From NCBI GenBank assembly GCA_019648995.1, contig BLXT01002455.1:70749-90808 (forward strand): a stretch of 20,060 nucleotides of DNA. The letters run 5' to 3'. The translations under genes and the position numbers were made by a program. Below, one piece after another: positions 6,832 through 19,841 of the stretch (positions are counted from its first letter, which is position 1; every line of letters starts with the position of its first letter). Source of the DNA: Plakobranchus ocellatus. Taxonomy: Eukaryota; Mollusca; Gastropoda; Plakobranchidae. A model generated the notes under the pieces. It searched no databases, was not told the DNA's origin, and saw only the letters and a program-made list of their open reading frames with translations.

Positions 6832-9800
6832 CATCGAAAGCGGCCTTAAGACATTAGTAACAACAGAAGCAGGAAGTTTACCATACAGCATCTGTAGTAT
6901 TTCTTTATTCCAGTGTACACAAGATCATATAAATGTGTTTTTTCATATAATCATAATATTGCAACAATTCCAAATTCACAGCACAATAGTGATGAACCAA
7001 CAACAAAACTGAGATTCACTAACACTAAAGGTCGGCTTTCACAGAGAGGAGGGGGAAAGGCTGTAAAGTGGCATGAATAAACATGCATGTAGTGATTTTA
7101 ATCACTGTGTGTATCTAGTACATTTTTGACATGGGTGGGTGCTTGTACATGGTAGCAGACTTGTGATAAAATATCAAAATGTATAGATGCACTACATAAA
7201 TATCATAAAAAATAAAAATTTGTGCATTTTTTTATCTTACTAATTTATACTTTTTCTATTCAATTACAAGCCGGTGGAATCTCAATAGATAACAAAATAA
7301 GCAATCCAAAAAAAAACAATCACACATCACTTAAAGGTCAAATTAATTTACTTTTATATCAGTCAACAAGCAAAATAAATTGTCTATGAAAATATTATTT
7401 CAAATTGAAGAATATTACATATTTCAAAGTCAATCACTCTGCAACGCAACATTTGATGAAACATCTGACGTCATATTTCATATAAAAATTTTTGAACAAG
7501 CTTTATACATAAAAAAAGTCACAGTAATCTACAAAGTGCTATCCATTTAACATAGACATATATAATATGGTCTATGTTGTCTTAAAAAAAGATATGTAAG
7601 AAAAAAAAAATAGCCATACCATTAGTTAAATAGTAAAATAAAATTATGGCTTTAAGAATTTGAGAAGTTATCCCAAACTTGATGGCAAGAGTAGAATATC
7701 TAAATGATTTTCAAACTGATCGATAACATATAGAGCAACAGATACTTATGCAGGGAAATTAATTGCTCCATAAAATTGCACATATGTACATAGATGTTTT
7801 TGGGGGTAAAAATCTGGCCTTAAAATGAGGTGTTTAAAAAATATATACTTCATGAATTGGTGGGTACACATTTGTGAATAAGCTCAATGCTGATATGATT
7901 GAGTGTCAGGCAGTGTCTATGATGTTACCTCTGTGACTCTTTTTCATTTGATAATAGCTCAATGAGGCTGCTTTTTTAAAGGCCCTTTTCATGGTTTTTA
8001 CTGTTTAGTCCTAAACAAAAAAAATACTTAACAGCTCCAGCCCTTACATTGGACAGTGAAGGGCTGTGAAGTTAAAGAGCAGTCAGTGCCATGAAATATG
8101 TTTGTGAAGTCTGAATGGGAAAAAGCTATAAGTGCCAGATGAAGGCCAGGTCCTTATTGAACATATTTACTGTCTACTTATTTCAGCCCTAGCCAAGTTT
8201 AGTGGGATATTATACTCCTTAACAATAAAACATTGAATTGTGTCTTAATGAACCAGAAGTGTTCATTAAAAAAAAAAAATCAAGTGTGGGCAGTTGACTT
8301 CCATCGTCCCTCTTAATGCTAAAAGAAAGTTGAAGATCTATGTGAAGGCAGCTTTGCCAAAAAAAAGAGCTAAGAAGAGCAAAATAAGCAGCATATTGAG
8401 AAGCTCCATAAATGGAGCAGAAGAGGCGAAAAAATAAAGGAAACCACAAAAATATTCACAAATTGTACTTGACCAACAGCTCTTATTACATAATCATATG
8501 CAATTCATATATTTTTGATAGGCCACAAAAAATGGTGCCATAACCAAATGAGCGCAGTAACAACGCTGCTCTTTACTTGCCTAAGACTGGCTGGTTAAAG
8601 ACAGTGTTGTCAACAGAGAATAGAATAATGAATGTGAAAAGTGATGACTGACACCAGAATGCTGCATCAAAGAACAAGAAAAAAAGAGGTACAAAATATT
8701 TTAGAATTACTCAAGGTTGCTGAGCTAGAAAGGGATAAACAATAAATTTGAAGAAAAAAAAAAAGAGGTTTGAAAACAAATGAAAGCTAATGCAGTGCTA
8801 GTATCACAAAAAGCTGCTTTGATAACTGAACAATTGTAATGATAGGCCAAACTCTATGGTGGAAAAAGACAAAGTATTACAAACTGATGAAAACATTTGC
8901 ACTAGATACTAAATCAAAAGACTGGGGAAGAAAAACCAAAACAATGAAAGACAAAAAGAAAGTCAAACCTTTTAATCTCATAATTAAAAAAAAAAAAATA
9001 CTAATCAAATTTTGAACACAACAAGTGAATAAATTACACCAGGTAGTCTCATACCTTTAAAAATATACACATCTATGATTATGCCATACTAGTCTTTATA
9101 TAACATGAATTGGAACACAAATATTTACAAAAAAATCTTTTTAAAAAATGCAATGTCAAAATAATGATTCATGCCTCAGCTTAAATATCAAAACCACTGC
9201 CTTTTATTTATGGAACAAAGGATCTTTACATTTTGAAAACTATAACAAAATGATAAAGGCACAAACAACTTTTACAAAAAGGTTGTCTTTAGATTGCCTG
9301 ATAGCATGTCAAATGCCTAAATGACTTCTAAATAAAAGAAAAAAAATGAGATGACATTGCACATAAAGCTTGAATGTATAAGAAAGCTACAACATAAAGA
9401 AAAACTAACAATGTCCGATTTCTTATTTTTGGCATATTGCTGTGGGATGCTTTTTTCACTGCCTTTCCTTTCAGATCTTGTCACTTGATCCTATCCAGCT
9501 ATATACCTGACCTATCACAAATATATTCCTAGTACATGAATAGTAGTAGACCTTACAGAAGAGGTAATCTTCATCTTGGTTCAGTGGTAATGAGACTAAT
9601 TGAGACGTGAAGGCCATTCCCAGTTGATTAGGAAAAATATTAATTCTACTTTCTGTGGTAATTTTTTCTTTAAAATACAAAGTAGTTGATCCAGTGATAT
9701 GACTAGTTCTTGGCTAAAGTAAAATATCTGAACTTATCTACTTGAGGTGCTTGGGGGTCCATTTTTATCTAAAGCAGGATAATTTCACTTTTTTATTTTA

Positions 9801-10063
9801 GATAAGAATGGTTCACTAAAATATAAATTTATATATTTATGACAGTATACTTTAAAACTGAGCTATAGCAGTGATTGGACTTGCCATGAAACCATTCCAT
9901 ATCCTTTGCTTGTCCCAAGCAGAAAAAAATTGTAAAGGGTGTCGTTTGGCTGATTGCTGAAATTTTTTTCAACTTGAAACGGCCGAACCGGGAAAAAGTG
10001 TTAAAGTTTTTGAAACTCGAAATTGTCTGAACCAGGATTTTGCAGAATCACTCTTTATTTGGC
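6832..10063. other. AT-rich stretch, no gene recognised
   Basis: No coding domain, RNA gene or terminal-repeat structure was recognised on either strand. The DNA is strongly A-rich on the plus strand, with frequent A-runs of 8-12 and only short, low-complexity open frames. It could be intergenic DNA, an intron, or a long 3' untranslated region read on the minus strand. Confidence 0.5.
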
Positions 10064-10275
10064 TTGACTGAGAAAGAGAGTGGAAACTGAGAATGAGAGA
10101 TAGAGATAGATAGATAACTAGATAGACAATAGTTAAATAAACAGCTTAAGTGGCAGAGAGATAGAGGGTTAGAAAGTGAGAGAGAGATGGAGAAAGAGAA
10201 GGAGGCGAATACAGAAACTGATAGACCCGCAGGAAGATGGAAAGACAGATAGGTAAAAAGATTGATAGACATAGT
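10064..10275. repeat. Purine-rich GA/GATA simple repeat
   Basis: About 200 bases dominated by GAGA, GATA and GATAGATAGATA-like runs, with the purine-rich strand on plus. The open minus-strand frame here (10048-10311) is a Ser/Leu-rich translation of this repeat and not a gene. Confidence 0.8.
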
Positions 10276-13200
10276 AATGGATGAGTTGTTAAATGAACAA
10301 TTGAATGGCAAAAGCAGTTAGAATTGAGATTAATTAATACACAAGATTAAATAAAATAGAAAAAGCTGAGGTAAAGGAAAGCTAGGTGCACAAGTTATTA
10401 ACACTAACTAATAGACAATGCAATTAATCAGATTAAAGAGAAATATAAAGAATAACAACAGCCATTGCTCTGTTAAATAACAGAGTTGCACATCTTTGTG
10501 TGCAATCATAATAGTAATACACATAATGCTGTTCCCAAAGCCTGTTCTCCCAGGTGTTTAGTTATGTGTGTTTGTACACTACATCCCTTGATCTTCAGGT
10601 ACACAAAATCCTGAAACCATCCGGATCATGTTATCTCATCAGTGCTCGTACATTAGTAAAGACTCATTGCCTTCGTCAGTCTAAAAAGTCTTTCCATCCC
10701 CAACCACACACACAAAATGACTACCGGTACCCACCACCTATTGGGGGGGGGGGGGGCGTGGGGGGGGAATTGTTTTTTTATTTTGGGCTGGGGGATAGCT
10801 TTTTAATAACAATCATAACATGATGATCATGAAGATAATGACGGTCTTCTAAAATTAATCATGTTATGAGGTGTAAGGATGATAATCATAATAATAATGA
10901 TAAAGTTACAATGGTTTTCAAGTTGGGAAATTAATGTGATGCCTGAAGTGGAATATCGGAATAAAATGAAAACGATTTTTAACAGTTCTTGTAAGATGTT
11001 TCTGTCCTTAACTGTTGGCTATACTTCCAAAGCATTGCTTTCAGCCCAAGACACTAGGCCTATGAGGTTAACAAAGCTTATACACCAAATCGATTTTATT
11101 AGAGTACCAATACAGAATACTTGCATTCAGGATTGTTATCAAAATAATTTATCCCATGGGCATCACAAGGGCATGACCTCACTACCTGCAAACTTGAAAA
11201 CAACAGCAATTCTGAAGTCCAGAGGTGTAACTTTTCACGCACTGAGCAAAATTACCTGATGGCTTGTAAACCAAAGCTGGAAAAAAAAGACTTTAGACAT
11301 TAATTACGAATAAAGATTTGTTAAAATGTATTGAAACTTCAAATACCTTTGCAATGCCCTTTTATCAAAACACATACCATGGAAGAAGTAATTTCCTTGA
11401 TAAACACGCCCACAATTCACTTTTTTCCCCAAAGTATCTATTCTCCCCTCTCATTCACAGAGCCCCCCGCCAAAAAATATTTTCTTGACTTTGTTCCATG
11501 TATTTTCCATTCTAGTTGACGCAAACATCTATTCTCAAAATGTATCTACGACAAAAAAAATTTCTTAAAGCTTCAGCAATTTTTTAAAATCTGGGTTTAA
11601 CAGATATAGCACAAACATCGTTGTAACATTGTGCCATCAATGAAATAACACCAAATTTTCCTGGCCGTTCTATGACATAACAATTCTTGGGGAACCGACC
11701 AAATCACACCCATTGTGTTTTTTTTCCGCTTCAGGCGGATTACATCCTTTTCTTTTCATGCTCTCAGCCTATGTACATAACGACAGATAAGAAATATGCT
11801 TTGATTGCATTACCAGAAAATATATCTTCACAGAATTAGTTGGGTATATAAGTACATAAAATATTTATGCAATTGTATAGCTTGACAAACTGAATCTTTT
11901 GTGAATGGCCAATGAAGTTTCTTAAGTTAATACTTTTTTTTTATTCATTAAAAAACAAAAGAACATGGAAAAAATTGACGATCTATGTGTTAGGTCTTAG
12001 AAACAAAAAAAGAGCTGCTGCAAAGTACCTTAAATAAAGCCATTGTCAGGATGCGTTAAATCAATTATCATTTCCGTGATAGAAGGGTATAAAAAGCAGA
12101 GAAATCATTAATAAACCATGATTAAACATTTGCCTCATCACCCATTTGTTAATGAATCAGAAGTTGCATTTAAAACATTTTGAATTGTGAAATGGTCTAA
12201 AACTTCTTAATAATGCTGAAAACTGCATGGAGCTATCTCGATTCTAAGCCAAGATATGGGCCTTTTTAATTTTATGGAACAAGCATTTTGTAGAAACAAA
12301 AAAAAAAAATTCAAATTAATTTTCCTAAAAAAGTTTTATATGTGACATTTGATTCGTTCCGGCTGGTCACAAAATATTTTGTTTTTAATTGAAAAAAGTC
12401 ATTGATGAACTATACTGGCCAAAGAAAAAGAGCCCGCATTTAAATAAAAGACTATATATTGACTTCTACAATAATGAACTACTATTTAAAAATGGGGAAA
12501 AAAAAATTGATACAATACTGCAGCCAACACATTAAAAAAATTCTGTAAAATCAGTATTACAATGATATTTCAAGGATCCAAAAAGCTATTTGGCCTAAAA
12601 ATCTTGTGCTTCATAGGTTTGACTTCATCTTCAACCTGTTTTTTTTTTGTTTTTTTTCATTTGAGGATCTCCTACAATGTTCAGATATTTGAAATATAAA
12701 TATATTTTTTTAATTAAGCCTAAAATGAAAATCTTTATTCAAGAAAAATATACTGTGAGTAATGTTTGAAGGAAGGAAGAGTAAACCACTTAAAATTCTT
12801 TTTTTTTTTTTAAGTTTTGAAGTTTTCAACTGGCACTTGAGACATCAAAAACCTTGTGAATCAAGGTATAGCTACCATTGGTAAATGAATGTTTTTATGA
12901 CCCAATCTGCAGCTTTGACCAAATAATGAATCAATAATATCAAACAGTTTATATTATTTTCCAATTCATACTGCTAAGAATTCTTGCAACTTGCTTTATG
13001 ATCACAGATATAGTATTTTTAAAAAGCAAAATCACTTTTTCTTTCGTTCAAGCTTGATTCATGAACATTAAAAAAAAAAATCACTGAAATCTCTCGCCTC
13101 TCTACTTCAACCATAACCCCCTTCAATTTAATACAAAATGCAACTATGTCAAACTTTGACTTGTTGCCTCTTTGTGACCTTGAGATCCCTGACATTAAAT

Positions 13201-13814
13201 GAACTCATTCCAAAATGTGATTTACATATGGCACTGGGCAAGTTACTTGAAACCTGTTTAAAGTTGCAAAGTGCAAAATAGGCATCATTTACGTGAATAT
13301 TTACAATTGAGATTGACACAGTTTTGGATTCTCCAAACATTCCTGTGCATTTCGATCTTTCATTGAAGGCTCTATCTTATATAGTTTAAAAAATTATGGC
13401 ATTTTAAAGACGCCCAATTGAGGAAACAGTTTTGAGAAAATGGCTTCTAAAATTTTATGTGGTTTTCAGCTGATTAATAAATGTTCAAAGTGGTTTTACA
13501 GACACTGACAAACATACACCACACCACTGTGTATTCTAACCAACAAACAAGAATCTTTAGAATATTCTTTGGTGAAAAATTAAAATTTAACTAACAAATT
13601 TTACATTTTAGGCCCAACTTGTATCAGTGCTCATCACTCATTGTTACACTTCGATCACAACCTTATCCAGTTCTAAAATAATCTATCACATTAACATCAA
13701 TTTCTAAATCTAGATCAGATTTATAAATTTATCCATTAGTTTTTATTGTCAAAGCTACGGTTTCCAAACACTACTAACAAATGAAACAGATAAACAAGAT
13801 CTAGATCAAGGCCA
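10276..13814. other. AT-rich stretch, no gene recognised
   Basis: Includes a 25-base G-rich tract (10743-10767) and a small ATGATAATAATGAT-type patch (about 10875-10902). A 126-codon open frame (10879-11259) begins in that simple repeat and shows no recognisable family, coding bias or splice context. From 11500 to 13800 the sequence is mostly A/T runs with no structure that I could interpret. Confidence 0.45.
10743..10767 (+). repeat. Poly-G tract
   Basis: Fourteen G, then CGT, then eight G. On the plus strand it could form a G-quadruplex and is a likely site of sequencing or assembly length error. Confidence 0.9.
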
Positions 13815-13866
13815 AAGAGAGAAAAAGAGGGAGAGAAGGAGAGGCAGAATGAAAGAAAAAAGGAGA
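13815..13866. repeat. GA-rich low-complexity tract
   Basis: About 50 bases of AAAGAGAGAAAAAGAGGG-like purine sequence. Confidence 0.8.
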
Positions 13867-14899
13867 CACTGGCATTCGTCGTGTATGGATTTACATTTTA
13901 TTACCAACACAAAGTGATTTCTTCATTACTTTTGTTTTGCCATGTTTCTTTATCACGTTTTTCATCAAAAATAATCTCTGACGATATCATCATAGGCCTA
14001 TGGATGGGCTGGGTTTAGATTCAAAGCTTTGTAATGTGTGAGTTATTCATTAAGGCTGCATTTGTGGGTTGGTCAAGTTTTGATCGAAACGTGAAAGACT
14101 GACCGTTAAGAATTGTTTTTCATTGCAATAAACATGAAAATAATGCTCTCAAATATAAAATTCGCAATGTTTTGAAGGGCTTTATCGGACAAGATACTTA
14201 AAATTGTTTGCGTAACTCACTGACTATCAGATTTTTTTTTCCTAATAATTCCCTATGTACCAGACATTTCGGGGGTAATTTAAAAAAATCACTGTGCATT
14301 TGTTAGAAAAGACATACCTATGAAATTTGTACCAAACTTTTTCACAATAATAAAAATGATTACATTACAACAACAATTTTGAGTCTATGTCATTTGGTTG
14401 ATTTTTTAGATCTAGACATTGATTTACATCTAGCTCTACTTGAGGCTGGGGTTTAGATCCAGACTTATCCATGGTGAGGCTCGATTTGCCCCTACCTTTT
14501 CCTTTCCCTCCTTCTTTGGGGAGACTAGACATGACCTTTTTACACTTTGGGAGCTCATAATGTGGATTTTATACATTTCCCACGATGCTATCAATATCTA
14601 AACTTTCATCATAGTCTAAATCTATAAGACCCCATCTAGAAATCACTCAAAACTGATAGCTGCTAAAGGTGTCGCAAAATAGGTCTCCTGCTTGTACTAA
14701 TCATCAAACAAACTTCGCCTATATCATTTGAAAGCTTAATGGCTAAGCTAACGGACGTAGTAACTTATACCGCAACTGTTGTGATATTTACATAAGAAAA
14801 AAAATTCCGAAATTGGAACCCACTGGAGTTGCGGGATTGGTATTTTGCCGTCCACAAAATTTTCCCGCAAACATTGCAGGTAAAGTAGCCAGTGAGGTA
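13867..14899. other. Non-coding stretch before the inverted-repeat element
   Basis: No gene recognised. Several AGATCTAGA/TCTAGATC words occur here (about 14408-14460), a common look of some marine invertebrate genomes. From about 14740 the composition becomes less AT-rich and a plus-strand frame stays open to 15106. That frame crosses the end of the candidate element and matches no family I know. Confidence 0.4.
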
Positions 14900-15912
14900 A
14901 TCAGAGCTGCCAACCTAGAAAAACTGAAAGTGAAAGCTGTAATCTCAAGAGTCGAAACCTGTAATCTGGGACTCAAAACTGTAATCCATATATTTTATTA
15001 CATAATTTGTGCTTCTTTTAATGTAGTAAAAGTAAACAACCACCACCTCAAACTTACAAAAGCAAATGGAACAACAAAGAGCATACGTAAAAACATTTCA
15101 CCCTAAAAGGCTTTATCAGAAAAAAAAATGACGAACACAAATAAACCACCACAGAAACACACTAAGGAAACGAGCATGACATAAAGTATAACCTTAACGT
15201 TGAAAATGCATAATTTAAAATGAAAAAATCCTTAAAAGAAGAGTATTATTAGCAGGTGTGAAAAAAAAAAGGATTATTATATACACTTTTATTGCCTTCA
15301 ACCACCATGGCATCTTCAGGATCCTTAAACTTATTTATCTGTTTCTGGGAGTGCGGTATTTGTATACATTTTTTACTTCTTTTAATATACACCCATCAAA
15401 TAATAGACTACAACTTTGAAGCAAACTGCACAATATAGAAAAGCAAACATAAGGTAAGAATGTTAGAGTAACTAAGACTCCTCTGCCTAAGTATCGATTG
15501 AAATTTCTTAGAAGATGCAAATGAAACAAGAATCAAAACCGCGATTTTAATACTAATCCAAATTTCTCTTACGGAATAGAGATAATAAATGTAGTTAAAT
15601 ACATTTTAGAAAAAAGAGATGATTCAAATTAAAAACGATTATCGAAAAAAAAAATCCTGAGATATGTATTTATGTTTGTTTTGTATCGACCAGAAGCATG
15701 TTTAAAAAAATCAATCACTTTCACTTCCGGTAATAAAACGAAACTAGAAAGAAACAAAAGTGAAAGTGCAGTACAAACAAAAGAAGTTAGTCTAAATTTA
15801 TCTTACGCAAAGTAAGAAAAATCATAATTTTGACCTAAAAAATGTAATGCGTAATTTTGACCTCAAAAACCTAATTCATTACGTTTTCTCGCGATTGGTT
15901 GGCAGCTCTGCT
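14900..15912. mobile_element. Candidate non-autonomous DNA transposon, about 1.0 kb, TA-flanked
   Basis: The left end ATCAGAGCTGCCAACC (14900-14915) and the reverse complement of the right end, AGCAGAGCTGCCAACC (15897-15912), match at 15 of 16. Both ends are flanked by TA (14898-14899 and 15913-15914). Near the left end CTGTAATC occurs three times at about 20-base spacing. Near the right end AATTTTGACCT occurs twice, a subterminal-repeat pattern often seen in non-autonomous elements. The interior has no transposase and is AT-rich. The TA duplication is only two bases and could be coincidence, so the superfamily is open; GCAGAGCTGCCAAC-like termini are familiar to me from invertebrate repeats, but this is memory, not a search. 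Confidence 0.45.
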
Positions 15913-15914
15913 TA

Positions 15915-17947
15915 ATCAATCATCAAATTGCAGTATAAAGTCAGCAGATGTACAAGGTTATCTCAATAAAACGGCTGTGCACTCAATTAGGTTTATTAGT
16001 ATTCATGCGTACTAGATAGAATTGAATAGCCAAGAAACTTCCATCTTCTTTAGTGTATAATACTTGTACTTTTGCTGTAATGTAGATCTAACAATGGTGA
16101 TGTGAATCAGGCATTAAGTTTTGGAAACTGGCCTGTGTTTTTTGGTTCTCCTTTTTCAAATCTGATCAAAGTGTCTTAAAAAAATGTATAATCAAACAGG
16201 TTATAGTTTACAGAAATTTACTTGGTGGAATATGAAGATGAATAAATGGAGATTTTGTTGAAACCAAAATCCCAATTTTCACCATGAGCAAGGTATTCAA
16301 CTTAAAATGGCTATAGTTCAAAACAAGCCTAGGTAACATGCAAAGGGTTTTCCTATGCTTCCACAGATATGTATATGAATATCAAGGTAAAAAGGAAAAT
16401 GTTTCCAATCATTTTACATGTTAAATTGCAGCATAAAGTTATTTTTGAAATGGTCATGATTGTATTTCGATTACATAAATGATAAAAAAAAAACCATTGA
16501 AACAAAGGCATTGCCTCAGGCCAAAAATATACACATGGTTACTACAAAATGATTTATGCCATGAGTCTACATGACATAAAATATACAAGTTTAAACCAAA
16601 ATAAAAATGATCCAAGTCCAGCTTAAATAATACATGTTTTTAAATAAAAGAAGGGACAAAATAAAATACATCACCGTCAATCATGTCATTTGTATACAGA
16701 ACAAAGTTGAACACAACAACTAGGATTTTCAACAATGAAATTGAAACTAAAGCTGTCTGTATGGAACTATATAATTTACTTCATATGTGCTTTATCATTA
16801 CAAGCAAAAAACTATATCTCAGGAAAAGGGCTTTACTTAAAAACTTGGGCTATGAGATGAGATTTTAAATGACATCATATCCAAACTAATAAATTAAAGG
16901 AATTAAAATTTAAAAAAAGAAACCGAGAGCATTCAGGAAAAAAAGTGTATTATTATTTCAACAGACTCGAGTTTATATCATTTAAAAATTAATTGATATG
17001 TAAACTCATCAGCAAATGATAGAGAAATTACTTTTTAAAACACATCTAAATGCTAATCATAGAGCAAATAATAGTTATAAAGTGGTACGAGAACCATTAT
17101 GAGCTGCAACAATAATATTTAAGGGCATCAAAACAGTGAAAAGAATGATACTTAACGATGATTTGATATAATCAGCAAGGAGAATGTGAATCTGACTCGT
17201 TGCCTCTTATGTTTTGTTGTCTACAAAAATGACATCTTTTACTGCTGAAGTGTAACATTTTTCTCTCACCGAATTGCTTATGCTAGATTTCAAATAATCC
17301 TTTCTGTTGTTCTTGTACCTTCTTGTCAAATGTGAATAGCCAAGCTCATTATTTCTCAGTTCAATAACTTTAGTGAAGCTTGGTTTTTGTGTACAGAGCC
17401 AGTCCACAAGTTGATATCAGGGTTTCAGGTGCTACAACCAGACAGTGGTGTCAGGTTTTGAATTTTACTACCAATCTTGAAACAAATATAGTACATACTG
17501 CCCAAATGATATAAAATTAATTAAAACAAACATGAAGGAAAATAATACACAGTATTTTTTCCTTTTGGTCTCTGGAAATGTTTAAAAAAAACCTCCATAT
17601 TTAAGACTTATGAAAAACATGATTTAGCGAAATTTGATGAGTCTCTTGAGGATTTTTTTTTTCCCAAGATCGTGAAAGCTATTGAGAATTAAGGCAGGAT
17701 TGAGATACTTCCGTGGTAAAGCTAAAGGACTCACATACGGCTCAGTTGAACTGAATACACTTGGTGCACCACAGCAGATGCATTTGTCTAACCTTTCCTT
17801 GATGAAATAATCAATAATACAAGACTTATCTAAGCTATCAACTCTGACATTTAAAAAATAAAATCAAAATTTACAAAATTATAAAAATTAGCCTATTTCT
17901 AAACATAATTTCATTTTGCTCTGCCCAAATCATCAGCAATACAGTGC

Positions 17948-17952
<5 letters not shown>
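15915..17952. other. AT-rich stretch, no gene recognised
   Basis: Only short open frames (for example 16683-16868 plus and 17207-17407 minus) without family resemblance. No RNA gene or repeat structure was noticed. Confidence 0.45.

Positions 17953-17999
<47 letters not shown>
17953..17999. repeat. (AT)n microsatellite
   Basis: About 23 uninterrupted AT units, similar in length to the one at 5394-5436. Confidence 0.95.
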
Positions 18000-18003
<4 letters not shown>

Positions 18004-18570
18004 CTCCTGCTGTATAATATATTTCCTTAGCAATTAAGAGAGTTTAAAGACATTTTTTAATATTGCAAATATCCTTTTAGTACATAAAGTAGATATAAAA
18101 AATAAATGAAATTTGATTAAAAATTATGTAATGTATAAAGATAAGTGGATCCCAATCTTACTCCAACTGCACAAAAGGAACAAAACGAGAAAAAGCTCAT
18201 TAGGTTCTTATAAACAAAACAAGAATTGCTAATTTTTTGCAAAAAAAAATATGACTACAGAAAATGTTTCAAAACCAAAAATGCACAAGAAGCAGTGTGT
18301 TTTGAATTGCGAAAATTGTCAGTCTGCTTATAAATGGCCTGAGATATCAGTGCAAGTGGCTGACTGAAAGTTAGCCTGTACCAAGGGACTGATAAGGCAG
18401 TTATAAGAGTGACTGGGCTTGCTTTGATTAGAGATGGATTGTTTGGCTAAAGTTGTACTCAGGAAGCAGAATTTTACACTATATACTAAACTTTTGTCTT
18501 CACATAGACACAAGAAATAATCTTCATCTGCACAGAATTTTTACATCGTTCTAATGGAGCTTTCTTAATC
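18000..18570. other. AT-rich stretch, no gene recognised
   Basis: No coding or RNA signal. If the patch at 18571-18612 is a terminal exon on the minus strand, this would be its 3' untranslated region. Confidence 0.4.
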
Positions 18571-18612
18571 AGGGCTAGTGGATGACGGTGACACCATCCA
18601 CATATGGAACTG
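18571..18612. other. Possible short exon, strand unclear
   Basis: On the minus strand a T-rich tract ending in TTATTGCAG (a good splice acceptor, at about 18612) is followed by codons for PYVDGVTVIH and a TAG. This would make a very short terminal exon. On the plus strand an equally acceptable acceptor, TTTCTTAATCAG, precedes LVDDGDTIHIWN. Balanced base composition in an AT-rich setting makes a coding patch possible, but both readings cannot be right, and neither is assigned to a protein family. Confidence 0.2.
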
Positions 18613-19827
18613 CAATAAACATAAACACACAAAATAATAAAATAGTATCCATTGAAAGCTCTTTTAAAGCCTTGCCTTGATATGCACAATATATACAAAT
18701 ACATATCAATTTTATTTTCTGATGTATGCATCATAAATGCATACCCATTTGTCCATTTCTTCTTTTAAAACAAGGAATAGACAAAAGCACCTTTGAAAAA
18801 ATATAAGCATCTTAACTTTGCAATCGAATCTTAGGATTATTGATAAACTGTGAGTACAAATGCAATAGTAAAAATGTGTGCTGGCTAAAGACATACTTGT
18901 CTGTACCTCCCCTCCCCCCCAACCAAAATGGACGTAGATGTCCTGAAGCTTGAAAAAGCTAAAGTAACATACAGAAAATGTGGTTCTAAAACTCTACACT
19001 ATCTGACTATTGTGGAGATCCCCCCACCATAACGCTTGCCAATATGAAAAAACCCACACTTTATAGAATAGAAATATATTATGATTGCATGGCATCTAAT
19101 TCAGTTTTTGGTCATATTCTTGGGCAACAAAGATAGGGTTTTAAACTATCAAATGCAAGGAATAGCTATTTCAATGACTTTTTTTAATAATTGAAAATAT
19201 TTAATTCATTTAATCTGCCAAGAAGAGGTTTATACTTTTCATGCTTTTCTACAAATAAGTCACAGCTTTTCAAATCCTCAGTATGCCTCCAAATTTGTTT
19301 TTGCTATACAAAAGATTTTTTATTTGGCTTTTGACAAAGCAATCCCTTGGATTCAGGAAAATCTGAGATGTAGACTGCCAAAATTCATGATTTAAAAAAA
19401 AAACTTTAGAACTTGTGAAAACACCTGAGAATTAGGTAAATTCATAACAAATTTTTGACACAGGAAGCATTTTTATTTGGAGATTGCATGCCCTAAATGT
19501 ATCATTCCCATGCAAGACTATTTTGGGCTGGTTTCAAGACATCTGTACAGAGAAACTCAAAAAGAGCTGTCATTTTAGAAGAAATAAGAACACATAAAAT
19601 GTATAATGACACTGACAGAACAAAACAAGATTTTAGTGAAATAAATAAAGGCAGATTTGTCATGATTATCAACTTTTCCCATCTCCAATTCTCTCAGAAC
19701 CCGTTATGTCGTTTGTCTTGAATTAGCCAACAGGATGAAAAAGCAAAATATTTGAAAGTGGTTGAAGATAATTGTTAGGACTAATGTAGTCATGTTTTTA
19801 TATTAGCTGAGTAGAGTTAAATGTTTG
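18613..19827. other. AT-rich stretch, no gene recognised
   Basis: Contains a C-rich patch CCTCCCCTCCCCCCC at about 18907-18921 and otherwise A/T-rich sequence. No exon upstream of the patch at 18571-18612 could be identified on the minus strand. Confidence 0.4.
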
Positions 19828-19841
19828 GTGTGTGTGTGTGT
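19828..19841 (+). repeat. Short (GT)n tract
   Basis: Seven GT units directly upstream of the CpG-richer block. Confidence 0.85.

Noticed and set aside
10048..10311. 87-codon minus-strand open frame
   Set aside because: It is a Ser/Leu-rich translation of a GA/GATA simple repeat.
10879..11259. 126-codon open frame as a gene
   Set aside because: It starts inside an ATA/ATG simple repeat and has no recognisable family, strong start context or neighbouring splice sites; length alone is weak evidence in this sequence.
14788..15106. Open frames on both strands around 14788-15106 as an exon
   Set aside because: Both strands are open with no known family, and the plus frame runs across the proposed end of an inverted-repeat element.
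15291..15320. Hammerhead-ribozyme-like core on the minus strand (CCTGAAGATGCC ... TTGAAGGC), resembling retroelement tails
   Set aside because: CTGAAGA fits the CUGANGA box, but the GAAA box reads GAAG and no convincing stems II and III could be drawn, so it stays a resemblance only.
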